This document shows, in pieces, positions 1 to 10,224 of a stretch of DNA of 64,000 nt. The first letter of the stretch is position 1. Each line of letters opens with the position of its first letter. The translations under genes and the position numbers were made by a program. Below the pieces are notes generated by a model. The model was not told the origin of the DNA. It saw only the letters and a list, made by a program, of their open reading frames with translations, and searched no databases. The stretch is from positions 1 to 64,000 of the forward strand of contig CACXPX010000005.1 of NCBI GenBank assembly GCA_902769705.1, read 5' to 3'. The stretch is from an uncultured Prevotellaceae bacterium. Its GTDB lineage: Bacteria > Bacteroidota > Bacteroidia > Bacteroidales > Bacteroidaceae.

Positions 1-103
1 CAAGGAGGGACGCCGCATCAAGGCCTTCCTCGACGGTGTGACCGTGAAGAGCGCTGAAGAGGTGCTCAACGGAAAGAAGAAGAAGGAGGAGCAAGAGCCC
101 TAA
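1..103 (+). CDS. C-terminal end of an unidentified protein (partial)
   Basis: An open frame runs from the left edge (codons from base 2) to TAA at 101-103 and gives 33 residues. The tail is charged, with a short hydrophobic stretch (IKAFLDGVTV) followed by a Lys/Glu-rich end (NGKKKKEEQEP). The 5' part lies outside the window, so neither start nor family can be determined. The frame is believed because it stays open to the edge and is followed by a strong hairpin and repeat DNA, as at a gene end. I do not recognise the product. Confidence 0.6.
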   Translation, partial: KEGRRIKAFLDGVTVKSAEEVLNGKKKKEEQEP

Positions 104-215
104 AGCCTCTCCCCCGGCCCCTCCCCCGTAGGGAGGGGAGGCTTGCGTGCTCCATCAAATAGAGTAACTACAAATGCCTCCCCTACGGGGGGAGGTTGGT
201 GGGGGCTTCTCTCCT
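104..215. repeat. GC-rich inverted repeat pair (dispersed CCTCCCC element)
   Basis: Two arms face each other. The left arm at about 107-141 reads GCCTCTCCCCCGGCCCCTCC and ends in GGGAGGGGAGGC. The right arm, about 176-208, starts GCCTCCCCTACGGGGGGAGG. About 35 bases of AT-rich DNA separate them. The same left-arm motif recurs, degraded, inside two polysaccharide genes at 52835-52872 and 57396-57427, so this is probably one copy of a dispersed palindromic family. Confidence 0.7.
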
Positions 216-243
216 ATCCTCTGACCCTGTCACACATGACACC

Positions 244-276
244 TAAGCCGCTCAGGTCATCATCCTGAGCGGCTTA
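244..276. terminator. 13-bp-stem hairpin between convergent genes
   Basis: TAAGCCGCTCAGG (244-256) pairs perfectly with CCTGAGCGGCTTA (264-276) around a TCATCAT loop. It lies between the gene ending at 103 and the minus-strand permease ending at 372, where a shared terminator is expected. The T-tract is weak (TACTCTTAA), so termination is inferred. Confidence 0.5.
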
Positions 277-371
277 CTCTTAACACCTGACAACGTCAGA
301 ATGTGATTGTGACATTAACAAAAATTAAACATTAAAACCCACACTATGAAAAAGGAAACTTGAATGGCTTC

Positions 372-1403
372 TCAAACCCACTTCTTCAGAATCACATAAA
401 TGACGACGGGGGCTCCTATCAGCGGGGTGACGGCATTCAGGGGGATGATGCCGCCTTCGCCAGGCAGATGGCAGACCAGATTGCACAACAAAGCCACCAG
501 CGCGCCAATGAGAATGGTGGCGGGAAGCAGCTGACGATGGTTCTCGGAACCCAACAGCAGACGGCCGATGTGAGGGACGGCCAACCCCAAGAAGGCAATG
601 GGACCGCAATAAGCCGTGCAGATGGCCGTGAGGACACCCGTTATCACCAGCAGCCAATTGCGCACTCGACGGGTGTCGACGCCCAAGTTTTCAGCATACA
701 GCTCTCCCAGCAGCAGGGCGTTGAGCGGTTTTGCCAACAAGACGGAAGCCACAAGACCTATCACGATGGAAATGGAGAAAAAGGGTATATGCCCCAAGGA
801 AACGGCTCCAAACGAGCCCATCCCCCACATCAGATAGGAACGCACACCCTCCTCGGTGGCGAAAAAGTTCAAGAGCGAGATGGCCGACGATGAAAGGTAA
901 CCCACCATGATGCCGATGATGAGCAGCATCACATTGTTGCGCACGATGGTGGAAAAGAAGAATATCACGCCCGTGACCAACATCGCCCCAACGAATGCCG
1001 CAAGCAAGACAGCCACGAAGCCGCTCACGCTGAACAAGGCGGTGGAGATGCTCCCGCCCAACGCCAGCATCACTATGGCAACGCCAAGCCCCGCTCCATT
1101 GGCGATGCCGAAGATGGAAGGGCCTGCCAACGGATTGCGGAAGGCCGTCTGCAGAAGCAAGCCGCTCACGCCCAGAGCCGCTCCGCATAGCATCGCCGTG
1201 ATGGCCTGTGGAAGGCGCGACTCAACCACGATGAAATGCCAGGAAGGATGGGCGCTCGCAAGGGCTGACGAGTCGCCGAAAAGGATGGAAAAGACAGCAG
1301 ACACGGGGATTCGCACCGAGCCCACCAACAGGTTCAATGCAAAGCAAACTGCCACCAGCAGCACCAACAACAGGTAGAAACGAACTTTCTTCTCCATCTG
1401 CAT
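372..1403 (-). CDS. FecCD/BtuC-family ABC transporter permease
   Basis: A 343-residue polytopic membrane protein with the FecCD family hallmarks: the N-terminal part holds RLPQAITAMLCGAALGVSGL and the TAFRNPLAGPSIFGIANGAG stretch, and the C-terminal part holds CGPIAFLGLAVPHIGRLL. In the family two permease subunits form the inner-membrane channel for iron-siderophores, haem or cobalamin. The start lies 6 bases from the stop of the upstream binding protein (1410), so the two are co-transcribed. A second in-frame ATG at 1397 is possible. The ATP-binding subunit that normally follows is absent; the next DNA is intergenic and then a convergent gene, so the ATPase must be encoded elsewhere. Substrate not determined. 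Confidence 0.9.
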   Translation of the reverse strand: MQMEKKVRFYLLLVLLVAVCFALNLLVGSVRIPVSAVFSILFGDSSALASAHPSWHFIVVESRLPQAITAMLCGAALGVSGLLLQTAFRNPLAGPSIFGIANGAGLGVAIVMLALGGSISTALFSVSGFVAVLLAAFVGAMLVTGVIFFFSTIVRNNVMLLIIGIMVGYLSSSAISLLNFFATEEGVRSYLMWGMGSFGAVSLGHIPFFSISIVIGLVASVLLAKPLNALLLGELYAENLGVDTRRVRNWLLVITGVLTAICTAYCGPIAFLGLAVPHIGRLLLGSENHRQLLPATILIGALVALLCNLVCHLPGEGGIIPLNAVTPLIGAPVVIYVILKKWV

Positions 1404-1409
1404 TTATGA

Positions 1410-2576
1410 TTATTGGCCTCCCAACGGAGTGAAATATCGCGGAACCAACTGACCGTCAGCCATGCTTTCGGACGCCTCGGGGTGCAACAAGAGCACATAG
1501 TCGCGCAACAGGCGATCAGGACGGAAGGAAACTTCCTCGAAATAAGGAACCTTTTGCGTGTCGATATACCAGACATTGCGTTCGCGGAAGGCTTTCATCT
1601 CCTTGTATCCATGAAACTCAGCAGCCAACGACGCGTAGGTGGGCAGAGCCGAATTGCTCCAATTGAAAACCCAAACATCGGACTGTCCGGCCTTTTCCAA
1701 GATGGTTTCGAACGACAGCGCCAAACTTCCGCTATGCTCGTCGGAAGCCCACACATAATCGCCGTTGGCATCAGCTATCAGCTGGCCCACCGTGCTTCTC
1801 CCACCAGCCACGTACCACGTGTTGCCCGTGAGCTTCTCCGTAATCATCGAGCGTTGCCGCTTCATACGCTTTGCCTTTTCGGAAATGGAATGATAGACGG
1901 AGTCGACAACATGGAAAAGCGAATCGGCCTCGCGCTCTTTACCATAGAGCATACCGTAGAATTTCATCCATTCGGCCCGGCCCAAGGCAGAAGTCTCCAT
2001 ATAGTCGGCACACTCAACGATGGGCACGCCAATCTTCTCCAGCCGGCCATATCCGCCACTATTCTCGAATGGGGAAAGCAACACGGCGTCGGCCTTCATG
2101 TCAACGATGCGCTCGATATCTGGTTGCATAGAGTCGCCGCAATCCACCACTCGCCCTTCAGCTCCCTCGGCGAGTTTCACCCGTTGCTGAAGACGGGGAA
2201 GATTCATGTACTTCAAGTCGCAAACGCCCTTGATTTGGGCATCGGCACCCAGCATCTCGCACAACGAGGCGTGGGCGGTGTTGAAGACAACGCTACGCTC
2301 CAGCGGCACCCTGATTACCGAACCCTCAACCGATGGCGCCTCAGCACCCTCTTTCACCAGCACGTAAGTGTGGAGCGTATGCCCCTTTTTCCAAGGGTCT
2401 TTCAGTTCCACGACGGTGTACTGAGGATGTTGGACGACCACCAGATTCTCAGCATATTGAAAACGCAAGGTGTCACCAATGTCCTCGGACAATGATGTCT
2501 GGTGCCGGCAATTTGTCAGCAACAAAATGCAGCACACACCCATCAAGCAACGCCAAACCATCTTTCGAATCATCAT
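1410..2576 (-). CDS. Periplasmic iron/cobalamin-type substrate-binding lipoprotein
   Basis: 388 residues. The N terminus is a lipoprotein signal peptide (WRCLMGVCCILLLTNC; lipobox LTNC with Cys about residue 23), so it is anchored outside the inner membrane. The body resembles Peripla_BP_2 (FecB/BtuF) proteins: one lobe with VDCGDSMQPDIERIVDMKADAVLLSPF, a long linking helix, and a second lobe with VGQLIADANGDYVWA and an RPDRLLRDYVLLLHPE C terminus. Its partner is the FecCD permease 6 bases downstream. A -7 box TAAATTTG lies at 2596-2603 on the minus strand, back to back with the tex promoter. Which chelate is bound cannot be read from sequence. Confidence 0.87.
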   Translation of the reverse strand: MMIRKMVWRCLMGVCCILLLTNCRHQTSLSEDIGDTLRFQYAENLVVVQHPQYTVVELKDPWKKGHTLHTYVLVKEGAEAPSVEGSVIRVPLERSVVFNTAHASLCEMLGADAQIKGVCDLKYMNLPRLQQRVKLAEGAEGRVVDCGDSMQPDIERIVDMKADAVLLSPFENSGGYGRLEKIGVPIVECADYMETSALGRAEWMKFYGMLYGKEREADSLFHVVDSVYHSISEKAKRMKRQRSMITEKLTGNTWYVAGGRSTVGQLIADANGDYVWASDEHSGSLALSFETILEKAGQSDVWVFNWSNSALPTYASLAAEFHGYKEMKAFRERNVWYIDTQKVPYFEEVSFRPDRLLRDYVLLLHPEASESMADGQLVPRYFTPLGGQ

Positions 2577-2689
2577 CGTTTTAGAAATACAAATGCAAAT
2601 TTAAGCATTTTTTCCGTGAAAAGGAACGATTTGCAATAAAGTTTCGAATTAAATGCTTATCTTTGCAAAAAGATAATGCAAGAAAACCT

Positions 2690-4828
2690 ATGAATACCTT
2701 CACACCAATCATAGCAAAAGCCCTGAACCTGAATGAGCGAAACGTGGAGAAAACGCTGGAATTGCTCAATCAAGGGTGCACCATCCCCTTCATCGCCCGC
2801 TACCGCAAGGAGTCGACGGGCGGACTCGACGAGGTGCAAATAGGCAACATCAGCGACTGGAACGACCGTCTTTGCGAGATGAGCAAGCGGAAGGAAACCA
2901 TTTGCAAGACCATCGAAGAGCTGGGGAAGATGACGCAGGAGCTGAAAACGCGCATCGACAACTGTTGGAACGCGACGGAACTGGAAGACATCTACCTGCC
3001 CTACAAGCCCAAGCGTCGCACTCGCGCGCAAGTGGCCCGCGAGCAAGGTCTTGAGCCTTTGGCCAACATCCTGATGCTCCAGCGCGAACGTGACCCGCAA
3101 TCAGCTGCCAAGAGATTTGTGAACGGCGACTCTGTCACATCTGTAGAGCAAGCGTTGCAGGGCGCCAAAGACATCATTGCCGAAAACATCAGCGAAAACG
3201 AGCTGACTCGCCAACGGCTCCGCAACACTTTCCAACGCGAAGCCTTGATTTCATCGAAAGTGGTGAAAGCGAAAGCAGATGATGAAGGCGCTTCGAAATT
3301 CCGCGATTATTTCGATTTCTCAGAGCCTCTTCGCCGTTGTTCGGGCAACCGTCTGCTGGCTATGCGCCGAGGTGAAAGCGAAGGATTCTTGCGTGTAAAG
3401 ATTTCCGTAGACGACGAGCAAGCCATCTATCGCATCAAGCGCCAATACATTCATGGTTTCGGGCCTTGTGGCAAGCTTTTGGAGGAAGCCGTCGAGGACT
3501 CCTACAAGCGGCTGCTCGCTCCTTCTATTGAAACCGAGATTGCCGCTGCCAGCAAGCAGAAAGCCGATGAAGAAGCCATTGACGTGTTTGCGGGGAATCT
3601 GCGCCAACTGCTCTTAGCCGCCCCATTGGGTCAGAAACGGGTGATGGGAGTCGACCCCGGTATTCGAACGGGGTGCAAAGTGGTTTGTCTCGACGCGCAA
3701 GGCAACCTGCTCTATCACGATGTGGTCTACCCTTTCCAACCCAAAGGAACACGCATGCAGGCGATGATTAAATTCCGCGACATCGTTGAGAAATTCGAGA
3801 TTGAGGCCATTGCCGTAGGAAACGGAACAGCCAGCCGCGAAACCAGCGACATCCTGAAAGAGGCCCACTATTATAAAGAAGGTATAGGAGTCTATGTGGT
3901 GAGCGAAGACGGTGCGAGCATCTACTCGGCTTCGAAAATCGCCCGCGACGAGTTTCCTGATGAGGATGTGACCGTTCGTGGAGCTGTTTCCATCGGGCGC
4001 AGACTGATGGACCCGTTGGCAGAACTGGTGAAAATCGACCCTAAAAGCATCGGTGTGGGGCAATATCAGCACGATGTTGACCAAAGCAAACTGAAGAAGA
4101 GCCTCGACACGACCGTTGAGAGTTGTGTGAATATGGTGGGCGTGAACCTCAACACGGCTTCGCAACACCTGTTGACCTACGTGAGCGGACTCGGTCCGGC
4201 TTTGGCGAAGAACATTGTTGACTACCGGCGCGAGAATGGTGCTTTTGCCAGCCGTTCGCAATTGAAGAAAGTTCCACGATTGGGAGCCAATGCCTATCAG
4301 CAATGCGCCGGCTTCCTAAGAATCCCTGGGGCGAAAAATCCGCTTGACAATAGTGCCGTACACCCAGAGAGCTACCACATTGTAGAACAAATGGCAAAAG
4401 ATTGCGGATGTACCGTTGCCGAGCTCATCAACGACAAGCAACGCCAAAAGGAAATCGACTTGAACAAGTATGTGACAGAAGACATCGGAATGCCGACGCT
4501 GACCGACATCATGCACGAACTTGAAAAGCCCGGACGCGACCCGCGAGCTGAAATAGAAGAGTTCGAATTCGCCTCAGATGTGAAGGAAATGGAAGACCTT
4601 GTGGTCGGGATGGAGCTACCGGGAATTGTGACCAACATCACGAAGTTCGGCGTGTTTGTCGACATTGGGGTTCATCAAGACGGACTGGTGCACATCTCGC
4701 AATTGGCCGACCACTTCGTCCGTTCAGCCGATGAAGTGGTTCACTTGCAACAACATGTGAAAGTGAGAGTGACCGATGTGGATTTGCAACGCCGGAGAAT
4801 ATCGCTCAGCATGAGAAAGAAGAAATAA
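2690..4828 (+). CDS. tex: Tex-family RNA-binding transcription accessory protein
   Basis: 712 residues from the ATG at 2690. The frame extends to a TTG at 2663, but that lies inside the -7 box TATCTTTG (2658-2665), so the ATG is preferred. Tex architecture is complete: helical N domain (LNLNERNVEKTLELLNQGCT), a YqgF-like RNase H fold from about residue 316 (RVMGVDPGIRTGCKV), helix-hairpin-helix motifs around 485-550 (SGLGPALAKNIVDYR), and a C-terminal S1 domain at about 634-712 (GIVTNITKFGVFVDIGVHQD). Tex proteins bind nucleic acid and affect transcription and toxin expression in other bacteria. It is divergent from the uptake operon and convergent with rpsP. Confidence 0.96.
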   Translation: MNTFTPIIAKALNLNERNVEKTLELLNQGCTIPFIARYRKESTGGLDEVQIGNISDWNDRLCEMSKRKETICKTIEELGKMTQELKTRIDNCWNATELEDIYLPYKPKRRTRAQVAREQGLEPLANILMLQRERDPQSAAKRFVNGDSVTSVEQALQGAKDIIAENISENELTRQRLRNTFQREALISSKVVKAKADDEGASKFRDYFDFSEPLRRCSGNRLLAMRRGESEGFLRVKISVDDEQAIYRIKRQYIHGFGPCGKLLEEAVEDSYKRLLAPSIETEIAAASKQKADEEAIDVFAGNLRQLLLAAPLGQKRVMGVDPGIRTGCKVVCLDAQGNLLYHDVVYPFQPKGTRMQAMIKFRDIVEKFEIEAIAVGNGTASRETSDILKEAHYYKEGIGVYVVSEDGASIYSASKIARDEFPDEDVTVRGAVSIGRRLMDPLAELVKIDPKSIGVGQYQHDVDQSKLKKSLDTTVESCVNMVGVNLNTASQHLLTYVSGLGPALAKNIVDYRRENGAFASRSQLKKVPRLGANAYQQCAGFLRIPGAKNPLDNSAVHPESYHIVEQMAKDCGCTVAELINDKQRQKEIDLNKYVTEDIGMPTLTDIMHELEKPGRDPRAEIEEFEFASDVKEMEDLVVGMELPGIVTNITKFGVFVDIGVHQDGLVHISQLADHFVRSADEVVHLQQHVKVRVTDVDLQRRRISLSMRKKK

Positions 4829-4832
4829 AAAG

Positions 4833-4874
4833 AAAAAGTGCCGCCCTCATCATCATGAAGTGCAGCACTTTTTT
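4833..4874. terminator. Bidirectional terminator between tex and rpsP
   Basis: AAAAAGTGC (4833-4841) pairs with GCACTTTTT (4865-4873). The A-run on one side and T-run on the other make it work for both convergent genes. Confidence 0.75.
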
Positions 4875-4902
4875 GTTGGTTTGTTCTTGAGATGCGCTTT
4901 CT

Positions 4903-5430
4903 TTAAGCCTCTGCAGGAGCAGCTTCCTCAGCAGCCTGAGCAGCCTCAGCTTCTGCCTGAGCGGTAGCAGCGGCAGCCTTCTTGTCAGCCACCTTCTTGG
5001 CGATAGCCTCGTTGATAGCCTTCTCGGCTTCCAGTTCCTTAGCCACAGCTTCCTTCTTGGCTTTGCTCTCATTCTCGCGGACAGCATTCAAGCCCTTCTC
5101 CTTAGTCTGCTTCCAAGCGTCAAACTTAGCCTGGGCAGCAGCCTCGTCGAATGCGCCTTTCTTCACGCCGCCTTTGAGGTGCTTCATCATGTAAACGCCT
5201 TCGCGCTTCAAGATGTTGCGTACAGTGTCTGTTGGCTGTGCGCCGACCTCAACCCAATAGAGGGCGCGATCGAAATTCAACTCCACAGTAGCGGGATTGG
5301 TGTTAGGATTGTACATACCAATCTTCTCAGTGAAACGACCATCACGTGGTGCACGAGCGTCGGCGATAACGATGCGGTATACAGCATAACCTTTACGACC
5401 ACCGCGCTGCAATCTGATTTTTGTTGCCAT
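4903..5430 (-). CDS. rpsP: 30S ribosomal protein S16 with extended C-terminal tail
   Basis: 175 residues. The first ~85 are canonical bS16 ([20 protein letters not shown], then [20 protein letters not shown] and [20 protein letters not shown]). From about residue 95 a low-complexity, highly charged tail rich in Ala, Lys and Glu follows, typical of Bacteroidetes S16 and absent from the ~82-residue E. coli protein. Monocistronic here; rimM/trmD are not adjacent. A -7 box TACCTTTG lies at 5501-5508 (minus strand). Confidence 0.97.
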   Translation of the reverse strand: MATKIRLQRGGRKGYAVYRIVIADARAPRDGRFTEKIGMYNPNTNPATVELNFDRALYWVEVGAQPTDTVRNILKREGVYMMKHLKGGVKKGAFDEAAAQAKFDAWKQTKEKGLNAVRENESKAKKEAVAKELEAEKAINEAIAKKVADKKAAAATAQAEAEAAQAAEEAAPAEA

Positions 5431-5614
5431 TGTAATTTAAAATTGTAATTTGTAATTGTTAATTATTGAATTTCATGCCATCATCTCGTGATAGCGGCTG
5501 CAAAGGTACAAAAAAGTTGGGAGTTAGAAGTTTAGAGGGATGAGTTATTTCTCATTCCTTAACGTTTTTTTGCACTAAAGCCCAGATAATCAATGCTTAT
5601 CGGTGGAAAGCGGC

Positions 5615-6652
5615 TTACATCACCCCGTCTTCGCGAAGTTTTTTCTGCCATTTCCAAGCTGAAGCCAGCACATCCTCAACGGGGGTATCGGCCTTCCAGC
5701 CGAGCACCTCATTGGCCTTGTGAACGTCGCCCCAAACTTTCTCGATATCACCCTCTCGACGCGGAGCATACTCCCAATTGACTTTCACACCTGTGGCTTT
5801 CTCGAAACCTTCAACAACCTCGAGCGTGGAAAGTCCGCGGCCAGTACCGATGTTGAAGTACTCGATGGGCTCAGTTTCCTCATCCAGGACGCGAGCCATA
5901 GCCTTCACATGAGCCTTTGCCAAATCCACCACATAGATATAGTCGCGAATGCAAGTGCCGTCGGGCGTGTTATAGTCATTGCCGAAAATCTTCAGCTGCT
6001 TACGGATTCCGATGGCTGTCTGGGTGACAAAGGGAATGAGGTTCATGGGAACACCATTGGGAAGTTCGCCAATGAGAGCCGTTGGATGGGCGCCAATAGG
6101 ATTGAAATAGCGCAGGACAATCGACTTGATGGGAGCACCCGAGTGGATATAGTCGGCAATAATCTCCTCGTTAATCTGCTTCGTGTTGCCATAAGGCGAG
6201 AGTGCCTTCTGGATGGGAGCCTCTTCGGTGACAGGCAGATTCTCCTTCGTGGGCTGGCCATAAACGGTGCAACTGCTCGAGAAAATGATGCCCTTGACAT
6301 CGTATTTCGGCATCAGTTCCAGCAAGTTGATGAGCGAGACAATATTGTTGCGATAGTAAAGCAACGGCTTCTCCACGCTCTCACCCACAGCCTTCGAAGC
6401 GGCGAAATGGATGATGCCCTCAATCTTGGGATACTTCTTGAAAACGGCTTCGGTGGCTTCCATATCGCGCAAGTCAACCTGTTCGAAAGCAGGACGTATG
6501 CCCGTGATTTTCTCAATGCCGTCGAGCACTTCGATTTTAGAGTTGGAAAGATTGTCAACAATAACGACTTCGTAGCCAGCCTGTTGCAGCTCTACGGTGG
6601 TGTGCGAACCAATGAAGCCAGTTCCACCCGTTACGAGAATAGTTTGTTTCAT
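5615..6652 (-). CDS. galE: UDP-glucose 4-epimerase
   Basis: 345 residues from the ATG at 6652 (MKQTILVTGGTGFIGSHT); a longer frame to 6691 crosses the -7 box TAATTTTG (6689-6696) and is rejected. Extended SDR with the GxxGxxG nucleotide site at residues 8-14, SSSCTVYG, and the YxxxK pair in LSPYGNTKQINEE. It interconverts UDP-glucose and UDP-galactose (Leloir pathway) and also supplies polysaccharide precursors. It stands alone, about 8.5 kb from galM-galK, so it is probably expressed independently of them. Confidence 0.95.
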   Translation of the reverse strand: MKQTILVTGGTGFIGSHTTVELQQAGYEVVIVDNLSNSKIEVLDGIEKITGIRPAFEQVDLRDMEATEAVFKKYPKIEGIIHFAASKAVGESVEKPLLYYRNNIVSLINLLELMPKYDVKGIIFSSSCTVYGQPTKENLPVTEEAPIQKALSPYGNTKQINEEIIADYIHSGAPIKSIVLRYFNPIGAHPTALIGELPNGVPMNLIPFVTQTAIGIRKQLKIFGNDYNTPDGTCIRDYIYVVDLAKAHVKAMARVLDEETEPIEYFNIGTGRGLSTLEVVEGFEKATGVKVNWEYAPRREGDIEKVWGDVHKANEVLGWKADTPVEDVLASAWKWQKKLREDGVM

Positions 6653-6788
6653 AGCAGTTTTTAAATTACATGATTGATATACATGTCGCAAAATTACGAA
6701 AAAATAATGAAAGATGAAAAGGATTCATCAAAAAAAATGATTCAACGTGAGGAGCTCTGACAGCCTCAAAGGTGTGCTCTGGCAGCCC

Positions 6789-7271
6789 TCAGATGGCTTG
6801 CCCGTTTTTTTCTTGCAAATATTCGGCAAACACACGGGCGGCACTCTCCACTTTCGCCACACAAGGCCGAAGCTTGTAGTACTCGGCGTTGCGCTCATCT
6901 GGAATGTAATTGGTGGAGACTTTGCAACCGTTCAAGCCAAGCAATTCAGCACAAATGATGCTGCCGTTCAGCTCTTTGAAGCGCTCCAAGAGCCTTTGCA
7001 CCACTTTGTAGCAAGCCGCCTTTCCCTCTTGGTCATCGCCTTCGGTTTGTCCGCAATCCATTCCCACCAAGATGACAATCCCCGAAACGGCTCCGCACAT
7101 CATCCGCAAACGCCCTACTCCACCGCCGAAGCCTGCCGCAACTTTCTTTGCCTGCAAGTCGGTGAAGCCATAGAGGTCGGCAAAAGCAGCCACCACCGAC
7201 TGGCAGCAACCATAGCCTTGCATGAAGTTCTCGACCGCACGCTGAACGCGCTCTTCCAAATCTTTTTCCAT
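6789..7271 (-). CDS. C_GCAxxG_C_C family (redox-type) protein
   Basis: 160 residues from an ATG at 7271; a GTG two bases further out is possible, but the ATG overlaps the upstream stop (TGATG), favouring coupling. Conserved cysteines of the C_GCAxxG_C_C family are visible: GYGCCQSVVAAF near the start, a glycine-rich AAGFGGGVGRLRMMCGAVSG, then MDCGQ and isolated Cys further on. Members are thought to bind metal or act in redox chemistry, with no settled function. Translationally coupled to the 51-residue membrane protein just upstream. Confidence 0.88.
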   Translation of the reverse strand: MEKDLEERVQRAVENFMQGYGCCQSVVAAFADLYGFTDLQAKKVAAGFGGGVGRLRMMCGAVSGIVILVGMDCGQTEGDDQEGKAACYKVVQRLLERFKELNGSIICAELLGLNGCKVSTNYIPDERNAEYYKLRPCVAKVESAARVFAEYLQEKNGQAI

Positions 7272-7426
7272 CACCTCATGTACGTGAAGTAAACGTATGC
7301 AATGATGGCCAATACCACAAGGCTGACTATTGAGCGAATGAGGCAGCTGGCCACCTTTTTAATAATAACAAAGCAAATCACTATGGCCAAAATGGCACCT
7401 GCATAAATCATGAAATTCTCGTCCAT
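7271..7426 (-). CDS. Small two-helix membrane protein (51 residues)
   Basis: An ATG at 7426 opens 51 codons ending in TGA at 7271-7273, and that TGA overlaps the ATG of the C_GCAxxG gene by one base. The peptide has two hydrophobic segments, residues 7-22 (IYAGAILAIVICFVII) and 30-49 (IRSIVSLVVLAIIAYVYFTY), separated by Lys-Lys and a Cys. The overlap, start codon and regular hydrophobic pattern support a real gene. No family recognised; it could tether or partner the downstream Cys-rich protein. Confidence 0.6.
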   Translation of the reverse strand: MDENFMIYAGAILAIVICFVIIKKVASCLIRSIVSLVVLAIIAYVYFTYMR

Positions 7427-7457
7427 ATCTTTGAATCTTTTTGAGTTTTCGTTTTAG

Positions 7458-8345
7458 TTATTTGAACAACGAGCGGAAAGTGGCGGGGATAGTGGTTTCG
7501 AATTCCAAATTCTCGCCCGTTACCGGATGATGGAAGCACAACATGTAAGCATGCAGGCAAAGCCGATGTAGAGGATTGTCGCCATTCCCGTATTTCACAT
7601 CGCCGCAAACAGGATGACCCATATCAGCCGAATGGACGCGAATCTGATTCTTGCGGCCTGTCTCCAATTGGTATTCCACCAACGAATAGCGGGTGGTTCG
7701 GTTGAGCACCCGGAAATGGGTAACGGCATATTTGCCACCGTTGTCAACAGGCGAAGAATAAGTGACATACGCCTTATTGTCCTTCAGCCAATTGGCAATC
7801 GTGCCCTCATCTTGCTCCATCTCGCCCGAAACGACAGCCACATAGCGGCGGTCGTAGACAATTTGATGCCAATCGTGCTCCAAGGCCTGCTCCGTCATCA
7901 TATCCTTCGCATAGATCATCAAGCCACTTGTGTCGCGATCGAGGCGATGAACGACGTGAGCGTGGCATTTCTGGCGGGATTTCTTGAAGTAGTCGTCGAG
8001 CACGCTCTTCACATTCAACGACTTATGGCCGGCAGCCATCGAAAGAATGCCCACATTCTTCTCAATCACCACAAGGTAGCGGTCTTCGTAGACAATCTTC
8101 ACATAGCGGCTCTTGAAAAGGTCATTGCGTTTCGACTTGCTCACGCTGATCTTCATCCCCTTCCGCAAGGGGAAATCAAATTGGGTGACCGTCTTGCCGT
8201 CAACCTTGATGCCGCGCCCTTGAAGCGTAGCCTTCACTTTTGTCTTCGATGCTTTCAGATTGGCCAACAGCCACTCCAACAACAACGAATCTTCGGCCAC
8301 CACATAGTGGTCGTAATCGGATTGCGGATCGTTCGTATATTTCAT
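7458..8345 (-). CDS. RluA-family pseudouridine synthase
   Basis: 295 residues from the ATG at 8345 (MKYTNDPQSDY); the frame reaches 8408 but crosses the -7 box TAACTTTG (8363-8370, minus), so the shorter start is chosen. An N-terminal S4-like segment (about 20-75, LLANLKASKTKVKATLQGRG) precedes the catalytic domain with HRLDRDTSGLMIYAK, whose Asp is the RluA nucleophile, and the C-terminal GRKNQIRVHSADMGHPVCGD motif. It isomerises uridine in rRNA or tRNA; the target position cannot be assigned. Divergent from the ABC-F gene. Confidence 0.93.
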   Translation of the reverse strand: MKYTNDPQSDYDHYVVAEDSLLLEWLLANLKASKTKVKATLQGRGIKVDGKTVTQFDFPLRKGMKISVSKSKRNDLFKSRYVKIVYEDRYLVVIEKNVGILSMAAGHKSLNVKSVLDDYFKKSRQKCHAHVVHRLDRDTSGLMIYAKDMMTEQALEHDWHQIVYDRRYVAVVSGEMEQDEGTIANWLKDNKAYVTYSSPVDNGGKYAVTHFRVLNRTTRYSLVEYQLETGRKNQIRVHSADMGHPVCGDVKYGNGDNPLHRLCLHAYMLCFHHPVTGENLEFETTIPATFRSLFK

Positions 8346-8466
8346 TTTCCTGTTTTTGTTTGCAAAGTTAAAGCAAATCGGCGTAACTAAAGAACTTTTT
8401 TGGAACATTAACGATTACAAAACGTTGAAAGCCCAACAACTTGGCAACACTTTTCATGCGTGTATT

Positions 8467-10148
<1,682 letters not shown>

Positions 10149-10175
10149 AAGAATCTGGCACAAAGAATGACGATT

Positions 10176-10190
10176 TGGCACATTATTTGT
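10176..10190 (+). promoter_or_regulatory. Sigma-54-like -24/-12 element upstream of grpE
   Basis: TGGCAC (10176-10181), five bases, then TTGT (10187-10190). The sigma-54 consensus is TGGCAC-N5-TTGC, so only the last base differs and spacing is exact. A start about 12 bases downstream leaves a short leader to the ATG at 10225. A second TGGCAC at 10156 has no matching -12. The sigma-54 assignment is inference. Confidence 0.45.
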
Positions 10191-10224
10191 TATGCGGATT
10201 TTCAGGAACAAAAATCACAACATC

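Noticed and set aside
2663-2689. Longer tex start at TTG
   Set aside because: The codon overlaps the -7 promoter box; the ATG at 2690 gives the usual Tex N terminus.
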